Translations under genes and position numbers: made by a program | The notes under the pieces: generated by a model | What the model was told of the DNA's origin: nothing | Databases searched by the model: none | Seen by the model: the letters and a program-made list of their open reading frames with translations, nothing else | Shown: positions 18,134-27,365 of the stretch, piece after piece | Position numbering within the stretch: the stretch's first letter is position 1 | Layout of the letters: the number at the start of each line of letters is the position of its first letter | Assembly: GCA_947497985.1 (NCBI GenBank) | Contig: CANMIX010000001.1 | Span: forward strand, 310,001 to 374,000 | DNA from: an uncultured Paracoccaceae bacterium | Lineage (GTDB): Bacteria; Pseudomonadota; Alphaproteobacteria; Rhodobacterales; Rhodobacteraceae | Length of the DNA: 64,000 nt | Direction of reading: 5' to 3'

Positions 18134-19968
18134 TCAGCGGCCTCGAGATTCAGGAAACCGCCTGATTGTCGGCTCCAGAATTGTGCATATAGGCCTTCGC
18201 ACTGCAAAAGTTCAGAGTGCGAGCCCTCTTCTACGATTTTTCCATCATCCAGAACGAGAATTCGATCCATTTGAGCAATGGTGGACAGACGGTGGGCAAT
18301 TGCAATGACGGTCTTGCCCTCCATCATTCCATACAAAGTTTTCTGGATTGACGCTTCGACCTCGGAATCCAGGGCCGACGTCGCCTCATCCAACACAAGG
18401 ATTGGCGCATCTTTCAGTATCACACGAGCCAATGACACACGCTGGCGCTGACCGCCGGATAATTTCACGCCCCGTTCGCCGACATGGGCATCGTATCCTT
18501 TTCGCCCCTGTGGATCCTGCAGATCCGCGATAAATTCGTCGGCTTCCGCCTGTCGCGCGGCTTCCAGCATATCCGCTTCAGTAGCTTCAGGCCGGCCATA
18601 CAAAATGTTGTCGCGCACAGAGCGGTGCAACAGCGACGAGTCCTGCTGAACCATGCCGATGTTGCAGCGCAGACTGTCTTGGGTCACGTCACAAATGCTC
18701 TGACCGTCGATCTTTATCTGGCCGTCTTCGGCCTCATAAAACCGAAGGAGCAGTTTGACCAAGGTTGATTTACCCGCGCCCGATCTGCCAACCAGACCAA
18801 TTTTCTCACCCGGTTTGATCGACAGAGAGACACGATCCAGCCCGCCTTGCCCGCGTCCATAGTGGTGGCTGAGCTCGGAAATCTCGATACGGCCTTCAAC
18901 CAGTTCAAGCGGTCTTGCATCTGGTTTATCCACTAGGTCGATGGGTTGGGAAATTGTCTCCATACCTTCGGCGACCACGCCCAATTGGCGGAAAAACGTG
19001 GTCAGCGCCCACATGATCCAGCCCGTCATCGCATTCAGTCGCAATGTCAAAGCCGTCGCAGCCGCCACAACCCCCGTGGTTGCGCCGCCATTCAACCAAA
19101 GCGCAAGACCCCAGCCGACCACGCCAACAATCAGCAGCCCGTTCAAAAAGACCAGCACCGCATCCATGGTGGTATAGATCCGCATCTCAGCCTGAATGGT
19201 CGCTCGAGTCGCCTCGATTGCTTCTTTTGCGTAGTCCAATTCACGGTCATGATGGGCAAACATTTTCACCGAATGGATATTGGCATAGCTGTCCACGACC
19301 CGCCCCGTCACTGTGGAACGGGCATCTGAGGCAGCCTGACTTGCAGGACCCACCCGTTTCATCGTCCACCGCATAAGCGCCGCATACAAAACCAACCACG
19401 CGGCCAACGGCACCAACAGACGCACATCCGCAGACCACAACATGATCGCTGCCCCAATGATGTAGGCCGTGGCAAAGGTGATCGCGTCGAAAGCTTGAAA
19501 AACAACCTCACCCGCGGCAGGTGGCGTCTGCATGATCCGGTTGGCGATACGGCCTGCGAAATCATTTTCGAACCAGCCAACGGATTGACGCAGAACATGT
19601 TTATGCGCGCGCCAGCGAATAATGGTGCCAAAGTTTGGGATAACTGCATTGTTCAACAACAAGACGTCGAACAATTGCAGGATCGGTCGCAGCACCAGGA
19701 TGAAGGCCCCTACAAGCAATAGCTCGGTTCCATATTTGTCCCACACATCCACCGGGTCGCCGATCAAAATATCGACCACGCGCCCCATGTAAAAGATCAA
19801 ACCAATCTCTATTGCTGCCACAACGATTGACATAAACGCCGTGAGCCAAAACAATTTTCGAAACGGAACCGCATAATAGCGAAAGAACGCGCCCAACGTC
19901 TGGGGAGGATGTTCCGTCTCATCATAGGCACCGTAAGGGTGCACCAGGTTTTCAAAAAAGCGAAACAT
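18130..19968 (-). CDS. ABC exporter, first half of a pair
   Basis: 612 residues with the same domain order: transmembrane part, Walker A GRSGAGKST, signature LSGGQRQR, ILVLDEATSALD and AHRLS. The ATG at 19968 has GGAG eight bases upstream; a GTG further up would add seven residues. It is the promoter-proximal gene, with 146 bp to the cca stop behind it. The two halves are clearly paralogous and both ATP sites look active. Confidence 0.93.
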   Translation of the reverse strand: MFRFFENLVHPYGAYDETEHPPQTLGAFFRYYAVPFRKLFWLTAFMSIVVAAIEIGLIFYMGRVVDILIGDPVDVWDKYGTELLLVGAFILVLRPILQLFDVLLLNNAVIPNFGTIIRWRAHKHVLRQSVGWFENDFAGRIANRIMQTPPAAGEVVFQAFDAITFATAYIIGAAIMLWSADVRLLVPLAAWLVLYAALMRWTMKRVGPASQAASDARSTVTGRVVDSYANIHSVKMFAHHDRELDYAKEAIEATRATIQAEMRIYTTMDAVLVFLNGLLIVGVVGWGLALWLNGGATTGVVAAATALTLRLNAMTGWIMWALTTFFRQLGVVAEGMETISQPIDLVDKPDARPLELVEGRIEISELSHHYGRGQGGLDRVSLSIKPGEKIGLVGRSGAGKSTLVKLLLRFYEAEDGQIKIDGQSICDVTQDSLRCNIGMVQQDSSLLHRSVRDNILYGRPEATEADMLEAARQAEADEFIADLQDPQGRKGYDAHVGERGVKLSGGQRQRVSLARVILKDAPILVLDEATSALDSEVEASIQKTLYGMMEGKTVIAIAHRLSTIAQMDRILVLDDGKIVEEGSHSELLQCEGLYAQFWSRQSGGFLNLEAAE

Positions 19969-20114
19969 AACCAGCTCCAGAATTTCCACGGCACAGGAAT
20001 GGGGTCAGCCTAACGCGCCCGTTTAACAATACGACGGCACGCATGGGTCGGTTCAGAAATAGTAGAAAGAGCCTGCCAGGTCACCAAAAGGCGCCAAATC
20101 GGTACAATTTCGAG

Positions 20115-21284
20115 TTATTTGAGAGTGGAAAGCAAAGCGTCACGATCCATCTGAAAGGCGCTACCAATCCACGTGGCTTCAAGCTGTTTCAACACGGCGC
20201 CCAAGGCTGGTCCTGTGAACTGCGGCATCAAATCACTTGCCCGAATTGGAAAGGTAGCCGTCGAACCTGTAACCAAGGCGTCCTTCAAATCAGCTGGAAA
20301 AGGCGTCTCAAGCAATGCTGCACGTAACACACATGCGGCTTGGGCATCATGAAGCCCATGGCGGTACGAAAGCTCCGCCGCTCCCTGGGTACCCGTGGCC
20401 ACGTCACGCAACACTGTCAGTCGTTTCTCTTGCGCCTTGCTCAGCCGTAAGCGACCGGAAAACACAGTCGGATCACCCAACGCGCAGAGGCGTAGGATGT
20501 TATCACACCGCTCGGCGGGGAAAGGAACGGCGCCCTCAAAGTGAACAACCGGAGCCAAAGCGCGATCGTCTGAACCTGGAAAAAGCGTCATCAAAACGCG
20601 GGTTTGACGCATCGCGGCAACAGCCGGTGCCGGATCACAAGCGCTGAGAAGTTTGAGCAGTTCATGGGTCACACGCTCACGCGATAGCTTCGTTAACCCA
20701 TCTAGATTGTCAGCAATCGCCGCCAAAGCATCTGGGTCCATTCCCCCATTTGGATCGCCGTACCAGGCATGAAACCGGAAATATCGCAGCGTGCGCAGAT
20801 AGTCTTCTTGAATGCGATGGTCGGCCCTACCTATAAATCGGAACTTGCGAGCCTGTAGATCTACCAGCCCATCAAGCGGGTCAAAAAGTTCGCCCGTGGG
20901 ATCCGCATAAATCGCATTCATCGTAAAATCGCGACGACGGGCATCGTCTTCTATGGTCTGCGCAAAGGCTACAACAGCACGACGGCCGTCGGTGGCCACG
21001 TCCTTGCGAAAGGTCGTCACCTCAAAAGGCACATTTTCGACCACCAATGTTACGGTGCCATGATCGATCCCTGTTGGGATGGCCTTGATCCCGGCTTTGT
21101 TGGCCAGTTCCAAAACAGTGCATGGATGTGCATCGGTTGAGATATCAAGGTCGGATACTGGCGCGCCCAACAACGCATTGCGCACGCAGCCTCCGACGAA
21201 GTAGACTTGCGCGCCGTCGGCCTGTAATGCGGCGCACACCCGTTGGGTTGTATCTGCCGCTAGCCAATCCTGCTCGATCCGCAT
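20115..21284 (-). CDS. cca: CCA tRNA nucleotidyltransferase / poly(A) polymerase family
   Basis: 389 residues. Nucleotidyltransferase head with VYFVGGCVRNALLG and DLDISTD, then RRRDFTMNAIYADPTGELFDPLDGLVDL and RIQEDYLRTLRYFRFHAWYG as in class II CCA enzymes. The ATG at 21284 lies 2 nt after the CoA-diphosphatase stop; longer frames run into that gene. Third gene of the hslO-nudix-cca operon. A poly(A) polymerase function cannot be excluded by eye. Confidence 0.93.
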   Translation of the reverse strand: MRIEQDWLAADTTQRVCAALQADGAQVYFVGGCVRNALLGAPVSDLDISTDAHPCTVLELANKAGIKAIPTGIDHGTVTLVVENVPFEVTTFRKDVATDGRRAVVAFAQTIEDDARRRDFTMNAIYADPTGELFDPLDGLVDLQARKFRFIGRADHRIQEDYLRTLRYFRFHAWYGDPNGGMDPDALAAIADNLDGLTKLSRERVTHELLKLLSACDPAPAVAAMRQTRVLMTLFPGSDDRALAPVVHFEGAVPFPAERCDNILRLCALGDPTVFSGRLRLSKAQEKRLTVLRDVATGTQGAAELSYRHGLHDAQAACVLRAALLETPFPADLKDALVTGSTATFPIRASDLMPQFTGPALGAVLKQLEATWIGSAFQMDRDALLSTLK

Positions 21285-21286
21285 TG

Positions 21287-21898
21287 TCAAACCATCCGAC
21301 TGGCCAACGCATGCAACATGCGGGCAGAGGCACCCCAAATGTAATAGGGGCCATAGGGAATGGTGTAGTAATAGCGCCTTTGCCCACGCCAACGACGCCC
21401 TTGAACCACAAAATTCTTGGTGTTCAAAACATGTTCCAAGGGCACGGAAAACACTTCGGCGACTTCGCCAGGTTCGGGAACAGGCTGAAACGGTTGCTCT
21501 ACCATGGCGACAACCGGGGTTACGTGAAAGCTCGTGACCGTCTCATGTGGCGCGAGGCTGCCCAACACGCGAACGGAACGAGGCGACAGACCGATTTCCT
21601 CATCCGCCTCACGCAAAGCTGCTGCAATGACGCCGTCGTCGCTTTCGTCAACCTTCCCCCCGGGAAAAGCAATCTGACCCGGATGATGTTTTAAGGCAGA
21701 GGACCGTTTTGTCAGAATAATCCGTGGCCCGGATGCGGCCATGACAATTGGCATCAAGACGCCCGCAGGGCGTAATTTGCGGTTTGGTGGCAGCTCTACA
21801 TCAGGGTTGAGGTCAAAATCTGACGAGCCTTCACCGGCTCGCCCCAATGCCTCTTCAACCTGTTGGATCAACTCATGCACCTGCGTTTTTGTCCGCAT
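21287..21898 (-). CDS. CoA diphosphatase-type Nudix hydrolase
   Basis: 203 residues. The Nudix box is GGKVDESDDG continuing to READEEIGL, and the preceding ALKHHPGQIAFPG is the CoA-pyrophosphatase (NudL/PCD1) signature, with the UPF0035 region before it. Likely cleaves CoA or its oxidised forms. The first ATG (21898) lies inside the 3' end of hslO (26-bp overlap). Confidence 0.92.
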   Translation of the reverse strand: MRTKTQVHELIQQVEEALGRAGEGSSDFDLNPDVELPPNRKLRPAGVLMPIVMAASGPRIILTKRSSALKHHPGQIAFPGGKVDESDDGVIAAALREADEEIGLSPRSVRVLGSLAPHETVTSFHVTPVVAMVEQPFQPVPEPGEVAEVFSVPLEHVLNTKNFVVQGRRWRGQRRYYYTIPYGPYYIWGASARMLHALASRMV

Positions 21899-22859
21899 CA
21901 AAACCCAACGTCTTGGGGTCCATGTCGTAGTGCGAGCTGCAGAACTGACAATCCGCCGTCACGCGGCCGGCTTCGTTGGTCATTTTTTCGAGGTCTCGCG
22001 CGGAATAGATCGACAAGCTTTGGCGCACGCGATCTTCCGAGCAGGTACAGCCAAATTTAACCATCTGCGCGTCAAATACCCGTGGTTGCTCTTCATGAAA
22101 CAGGCGCAACAACAAATCATTTGGCGCAACCGAAGGACCAACCAACTCGAATTCCTCAACAGTATCGAGAAGGATGTTCACGCGGTTCCAGTTCTCTTCC
22201 TCATCGTCCGCAACCAAATCAGTCGATGACAGAACTTCGCCCGATCCTTCTTGGTTCGCCACAAATGGGGACGCTTTTGGCATGTGTTGCAACATGACCC
22301 CGCCTGCACGCCAATGGGCTTCAACGCCCGGTTCCGACGACAGTCCAAATTCCAGCTTAAATGTAGTGGGCAGCTGTTCGGACTGTGCAAAATAGGATTC
22401 TGCGCAAGCCGCAAGGGAACCACCTGCCAATGGCGTGATACCCTGATAGGGTTTCATACCTTCGCCCTGGTCGATCATAATGGCGAAATAACCATCACCA
22501 ACCTGATCAAATGGCTCGCCGTCTGTCAGCCTGTCTGCATCAAAACTCGCATAGGCCCGAATTCGCGCGGGTTCACCCTCGTTTTCGGGCGCATAGTAAT
22601 CCGTTGCAATCATGCGAACCGGACCTTTTGATTGGACCTGCAACGAAAGCTTCCACTGCAGCTTTACCGTCTGCCCGATCAAGGCCGTCAGCAGCGCCAT
22701 CTCTGCCACAAGCGCTTCGACTTTTTCGGGATAATCATGTTGTTTCAGAATACCGTCCAAAACACCGTCAAGACGCGCCACACGGCCGCGCATGTCAGGT
22801 ACATCAAGTTGGAAAGGCAGGACTGTATCGTCCCATGCGATTTTTGAGGCGAGGGTCAT
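21873..22859 (-). CDS. hslO: redox-regulated chaperone Hsp33
   Basis: 328 residues. C-terminal zinc centre with CTC (FGCTCSEDR) and CQFC; oxidation of these cysteines activates the chaperone. The N-terminal substrate-binding domain includes GPVRMIATDYY. GGAAACCCC precedes the ATG. First gene of the operon with the CoA diphosphatase and cca. Confidence 0.96.
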   Translation of the reverse strand: MTLASKIAWDDTVLPFQLDVPDMRGRVARLDGVLDGILKQHDYPEKVEALVAEMALLTALIGQTVKLQWKLSLQVQSKGPVRMIATDYYAPENEGEPARIRAYASFDADRLTDGEPFDQVGDGYFAIMIDQGEGMKPYQGITPLAGGSLAACAESYFAQSEQLPTTFKLEFGLSSEPGVEAHWRAGGVMLQHMPKASPFVANQEGSGEVLSSTDLVADDEEENWNRVNILLDTVEEFELVGPSVAPNDLLLRLFHEEQPRVFDAQMVKFGCTCSEDRVRQSLSIYSARDLEKMTNEAGRVTADCQFCSSHYDMDPKTLGFDADKNAGA

Positions 22860-22937
22860 GGGGTTTCCTTAGACGCCGGAGTTTGGCATATCGAGCCTAT
22901 ATAGGTTTACCACCCCAAGTGTGAAGAGGGCAGTCCC

Positions 22938-23375
22938 ATGATCCGCCGTTTTGGAGAATCCCCAAAAGCGGGAATTCGTTACCGTGCGCGCCCAGGCGCC
23001 TATGCGATCTTACCCTATAACGGGCGTCTATTGCTTACTGTCCAGCGCGCGCTGGACCCTGATCTTCAATTGCCGGGTGGTGGGATTGAACGGGGTGAAG
23101 CGCCAATTCCTGCACTTCATCGCGAAGTATATGAGGAAACCGGTTGGTTGATATCGGCTCCGCGCAAACTGGGCGTCTTCAGGCGTTTTGTCTTTATGCC
23201 AGAGTACGACTTATGGGCAGAAAAAATCTGCCATATTTACAAAGCGCACCCGGTTCGCCGCATTGGACCACCGTTGGAACCAGGACACGAAGCCATTTGG
23301 ATGGACCCGCAAGAAGCCGCTTTTTCGCTCGGAAACGCCGGCGATCGCCATTTTGTATCAACACTGCTCGGCTAA
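22938..23375 (+). CDS. Nudix hydrolase
   Basis: 145 residues with Nudix box GGGIERGEAP continuing to HREVYEETGW. N-terminal RPGAYAILPYNGRLLLTVQ is the first strand pair. Substrate unknown; could be a nucleotide, sugar-nucleotide or CoA derivative. It is divergent from hslO and converges with the SpoIIE-type phosphatase gene 8 bp away. Confidence 0.92.
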   Translation: MIRRFGESPKAGIRYRARPGAYAILPYNGRLLLTVQRALDPDLQLPGGGIERGEAPIPALHREVYEETGWLISAPRKLGVFRRFVFMPEYDLWAEKICHIYKAHPVRRIGPPLEPGHEAIWMDPQEAAFSLGNAGDRHFVSTLLG

Positions 23376-23383
23376 CTTAGTAA

Positions 23384-24616
23384 CTACGTGCCGTTGTATT
23401 CAAACAAGGTCGCGGAAACATCGTCTTCCATTCCGAACTCTTTCGACATGACTTGGGTCAGGTTCCAATACATCTCATCCAAGAATTCCTGACCAGATTG
23501 ACCGCTATCGCACTTTCGCACCAAATCGATCAATCCTTCGTCGTCAAGCATCTCGCCGCTTTCTAGGCGAGCTTCGGTGAAACCATCCGAGTACAAGAGA
23601 AGCCGATCACCTTTTTCCAAGACGACTTCTTCGCGCGAATAAGCAATGTCTGGAACAAGGCCAACCGGAACGCCACCTTGGCCAATGAATTCCATACTGC
23701 CGTCTTTTCGGATCAGAAGTGGATGAGGATGTCCAGCTTGCACCATTTTCAAAAGCCCACTGCGCAAATCGACGGTGCAGTAGGCCATGGTGAAGTATTC
23801 TTCGATTCCAGTATCCGCGATCAAACGTGCATTCAGAATGCTTGCCACTTCTTCTGGCGACTTCAGCGCAAAATATCGGTTAAACCTCTGTTCCATCGCG
23901 ACGTTCTGATCAAAATGGGTCGACGACAGGTAACCGCCCAAACGCGCCGTCATCATGGCGGAGGTGATACCATGCCCAGACACGTCAATGGAATAAAATC
24001 CGAGACGGTTCACACCCGGTGAGAACATACCAACCAAATCGCCGCCGATGTGGCCACATGGTTTCAGGAGCAGGCTGACATCCGAAGATCCAAATGTGCC
24101 GTGGAGTTCAGGAACCAAAGATTCTTGAATTTTGCGCGCCTGCATCAAGTCTTTGTCGATTGCATCGTATACACGTTGGAGTTCATCCAAAGTTTCAGAA
24201 ACAATTCTATTCTTTTCTGATAGTTCGCGTTGCATCCGCAAAATACGTTCACCCGCAGAAATACGCGCGCGCAATTCATCGGAGCTTACAGGTTTTGTCA
24301 GAAAATCATCCGCGCCGGAATGCAGTCCTTCGGCAACTTCATTTTTTTCGCTTTTTGAAGTTAGAAGAATAAAATAGCTATAATCGTCGGAATTTAATTT
24401 CCGCAGGTTGCGGCAAAATTCCAATCCGTTCATTCCAGGCATCATCCAATCGCTCAAGATCAGATCAGGCGCTTCTTCCTGGCAAATCTCCATCGCTGAC
24501 GCGCCGCTGTCCGCTTCGACAACGTCGAAACCCCATTTTTTCAAGGAGGCTACGAGTATTCGTCGTTGCAGTCGGCTATCGTCTACGACCAGGACGCGCC
24601 GGATCGACCCAGTCAT
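23384..24616 (-). CDS. response regulator with SpoIIE/PP2C phosphatase output (RsbU-like)
   Basis: About 410 residues: receiver domain with phosphoacceptor Asp in LSDWMMPG, Thr in FILLTSKSE and Lys in FLTKPVSS, a coiled-coil linker, then PP2C-like phosphatase with GGDLVGMF, DVSGHGITSAMMT and DGFTEAR. Such proteins act on anti-sigma-factor antagonists. Three starts are possible: ATG at 24616 (GGAG upstream, chosen), GTG at 24658 (AGAGG at 8 nt) and GTG at 24667. Divergent from the Hpt gene. No kinase or sigma factor is adjacent. Confidence 0.9.
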   Translation of the reverse strand: MTGSIRRVLVVDDSRLQRRILVASLKKWGFDVVEADSGASAMEICQEEAPDLILSDWMMPGMNGLEFCRNLRKLNSDDYSYFILLTSKSEKNEVAEGLHSGADDFLTKPVSSDELRARISAGERILRMQRELSEKNRIVSETLDELQRVYDAIDKDLMQARKIQESLVPELHGTFGSSDVSLLLKPCGHIGGDLVGMFSPGVNRLGFYSIDVSGHGITSAMMTARLGGYLSSTHFDQNVAMEQRFNRYFALKSPEEVASILNARLIADTGIEEYFTMAYCTVDLRSGLLKMVQAGHPHPLLIRKDGSMEFIGQGGVPVGLVPDIAYSREEVVLEKGDRLLLYSDGFTEARLESGEMLDDEGLIDLVRKCDSGQSGQEFLDEMYWNLTQVMSKEFGMEDDVSATLFEYNGT

Positions 24617-24833
24617 CTCAACCGGCTCCGCTTCGTCGTTATTAAGGTCTGGCAGCACCGAGGGCACCTCTTAAAAAGGGATAATTCTGATGTTCTCACT
24701 TGGCACTATCCTGGGAGACCTTTAACAGTCCATGAAATCTAAAAATTGATCAAAGATCGCACTTTCACTGTAATTTTACCGATGTCAAATTACCACCGTC
24801 CTGAATTCGGATGATATAGAACGGGAAACCGAC

Positions 24834-25157
24834 ATGATTGACTGGTCTAAAGCAATGGAACTGCGCGAGGAAATCGGCGCAGATGACTTTGAAGAAGTCG
24901 TAGAAATCTTTTTGGAAGAAGTCGAGGGCGTTCTTGATAAGTTGCGCACCGGCGACAAAAGCCAACTGGAACAGGACTTGCACTTTTTGAAAGGCTCGGC
25001 GCTGAATTTGGGCTTCCGCCAGTTTTCAACCCTCTGTCAGGAAGGCGAAAGCGCGTCTTCTCGAGGGGACAGTGCCAGTGTAGATTTGGGAATTATTCTA
25101 AAGCTTTACGACGAATCCAAAGCCGTATTTCTGCAAGAACTTCCCTCTCACTGCTAA
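24834..25157 (+). CDS. histidine phosphotransfer (Hpt) protein
   Basis: 107 residues, a single Hpt domain: the phosphorylatable His50 lies in LHFLKGSALNLGF, and the four-helix pattern is clear. It would pass phosphate between a hybrid kinase and a receiver protein; the obvious partner is the divergent receiver-phosphatase 217 bp away. The gene has no kinase next to it. Confidence 0.93.
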   Translation: MIDWSKAMELREEIGADDFEEVVEIFLEEVEGVLDKLRTGDKSQLEQDLHFLKGSALNLGFRQFSTLCQEGESASSRGDSASVDLGIILKLYDESKAVFLQELPSHC

Positions 25158-25175
25158 GGCCACCGGCCTGAACCC

Positions 25176-26402
25176 TCAGATCAGAAACTGCGCTAATGTC
25201 TCGTCATTGGTGATGTCTGTGAATGCCATACCGCTGCTGTCGAGACGGTCAAAAATGTGGCGGAAATTCTCGGGCTTTTTGGTTTCGATCCCGATTAGAA
25301 CGGTTCCAAAATTCCGAGCAGATTTTTTCAAATATTCAAATCTTGCAATATCATCTTCGGGGCCCAGAATGTTCAGAAACTCCTTCAATGCACCCGGACG
25401 CTGAGGAAGACGAAGCAGCAAATATTTTTTGATTCCCGAGTATCGTTGCGCGCGTTCTTTGACCTCAGGCAGGCGTTCGAAGTCAAAATTTCCACCGGAT
25501 GTTACACAAACAATCGTTTTGCCACGAATCCAGCTTAGCACGTCGCCGAGCGCCTCAACGGCAAGTGCCCCCGCAGGTTCCAACACAATTCCTTCGACGT
25601 TCAGCATTTCGATGATCGTTGTGCAGATACGATCTTCGGGCAATGCCAGCACGTCCGGCGCAGGTGTTTTTTGCAAAAGGGCGAAAGGCTTTTCCCCGAT
25701 TTTCCCAACCGCGGCGCCGTCAACAAAAGTATCGACGCTGTCCAACGCCACCGGACGTCCCGCCGCCAACGCCGCTTTCAAACATGCGCCGCCCAAGGGT
25801 TCGACGAACAGGCAGTGCACGCTATCGCCGAACCAAGTTGCGACCCCTGATGACATGCCCCCGCCGCCAACCGGTAAGATAACGTGATCAGGTGTGCGCC
25901 CAAGTTGGTCCTCGATTTCAACTGCGATGGAGGCTTGGCCTTCGATCACATCGTCGTCGTCAAACGGAGACAGAAAGTGCCCGCCCTGACGAGCGCACCA
26001 AGCTTGTGCCGCCGCGAGCGTGTCATCGAAATAGTCACCGGTCAGATGGATCTCAATCTGGGATCCTCCAAACATGCGTGTTTTCTGGATTTTCTGCTGC
26101 GGCGTGGTCACCGGCATGAAGATCACACCACGCTTGCCCAGCTGCTTACACATAAAGGCAACGCCCTGCGCATGATTGCCGGCTGAAGCGCAAACAAACA
26201 GATCTTGGTCCGGTTGTTTGCGCATCGCATTCAGTGCGCCGCGGATCTTGTAGGATCGAACCGGGCTGAGATCCTCTCGCTTGAGGTAGATGTCTGCCCC
26301 AAACCGTTCAGATAACATGACGTTTCGTTGGAGTGGCGTCGCGGGAAACACGTCTCGCATGGCTTGGGTTGCAGTGCGGGCTTTGGTCTGGAAATCAGTC
26401 AT
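25176..26402 (-). CDS. ilvA: threonine dehydratase
   Basis: 408 residues. PLP-dependent fold with the Schiff-base Lys in VRSYKIRGALN, asparagine loop SAGNHAQG and the PLP-phosphate GGGG loop VGGGGMSSG, followed by one C-terminal ACT-like regulatory domain (YLLLRLPQRPGALKEFL). Deaminates threonine to 2-oxobutanoate for isoleucine synthesis. The ATG at 26402 (TDFQTKARTA) fits the family; longer frames do not. Confidence 0.94.
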   Translation of the reverse strand: MTDFQTKARTATQAMRDVFPATPLQRNVMLSERFGADIYLKREDLSPVRSYKIRGALNAMRKQPDQDLFVCASAGNHAQGVAFMCKQLGKRGVIFMPVTTPQQKIQKTRMFGGSQIEIHLTGDYFDDTLAAAQAWCARQGGHFLSPFDDDDVIEGQASIAVEIEDQLGRTPDHVILPVGGGGMSSGVATWFGDSVHCLFVEPLGGACLKAALAAGRPVALDSVDTFVDGAAVGKIGEKPFALLQKTPAPDVLALPEDRICTTIIEMLNVEGIVLEPAGALAVEALGDVLSWIRGKTIVCVTSGGNFDFERLPEVKERAQRYSGIKKYLLLRLPQRPGALKEFLNILGPEDDIARFEYLKKSARNFGTVLIGIETKKPENFRHIFDRLDSSGMAFTDITNDETLAQFLI

Positions 26403-26469
26403 GCACCCTAGGTGGCGTATGCCTGCCCCTGTGACAAGGGGCAGACGTGAGGCAATTTGCAAGACCGCG

Positions 26470-27228
26470 TTAGATTTCACGACCTTCGACATAAACGCCA
26501 TAAATTGTCGTCGCGATGCTGATCTGCAGAAAAAACAAGAAGACCGTCAACAAGACACTCAGCCAAACAAACACGTTTTCTGGAAGAATCAACCCTCCGC
26601 CGCTTTGAAAAAAGCTAAAAACCGCAAGGATCAGCGACAAGCAGAATAAAACACCCGAGCCGGGTTTAGTCGCTGCCCATGCGGCACCAAATCCGTTCCC
26701 GTCCGCGCCCAAGGCAATACCAGGCAGCACGGGCGTTAATCGGTAGACCACCCACGGCGTCACGATTGAAATTACTAAATTAACCACCAGTCCAACAGAC
26801 GTACCCAACGAAACGCCGTTCATACCGAGAATCCAAACAAGCGATAATGTGGGGATCAGAACTAAAACTAAGATGCCCAAATAGGCAAAGAAGTACTTAA
26901 ATATGCTCGCGATCTCGACCTTGTTAATCCAATCAACCGGCGTCTCAAGCAGCACGAAACGGTGCCATGTGACAACAGGCCAAATCAGAACCAAATTTAT
27001 CAGGATTATGAACAGTAAAATCATCAGGATGAGCCCGATCACCGCGCCAAAGTTACCAAGGTAAAGCTGAAACAGCTTGTCCCCTTGGATTTGCACAACG
27101 ATCGCGATCACCAATACGATGGTGAGCAAAAAGGGCACTGTGAAAATCTTGAAAATGGTGCTGGCGTTGCGGGCCAACATTGTCAATGAATGGATCAAGA
27201 TCCGCCAGGCTATCGTAAAAATTGCCAT
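26470..27228 (-). CDS. six-helix membrane protein of unknown function
   Basis: 252 residues with six predicted membrane segments, roughly residues 23-45, 55-82, 106-126, 133-158, 177-193 and 199-221. Charged residues are few and lie in the loops (LLETPVDWINKVE). I do not recognise the family. The ATG at 27228 is the first with the hydrophobic segments in a normal place; longer frames read through the argG promoter region. Divergent from argG, 137 bp apart. Confidence 0.7.
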   Translation of the reverse strand: MAIFTIAWRILIHSLTMLARNASTIFKIFTVPFLLTIVLVIAIVVQIQGDKLFQLYLGNFGAVIGLILMILLFIILINLVLIWPVVTWHRFVLLETPVDWINKVEIASIFKYFFAYLGILVLVLIPTLSLVWILGMNGVSLGTSVGLVVNLVISIVTPWVVYRLTPVLPGIALGADGNGFGAAWAATKPGSGVLFCLSLILAVFSFFQSGGGLILPENVFVWLSVLLTVFLFFLQISIATTIYGVYVEGREI

Positions 27229-27365
27229 AATATGTCTTTCGGTATTGTTTAGGTTGAATATCGTTAACGATTTACCCCAACTCGATTTGACTGCAACCCC
27301 TGAAATCCTTGCCCTTGGTTCGAAAAAGCGGTAGGGCGCTTTCGTTCTGATCAAAAGGAAAACCC

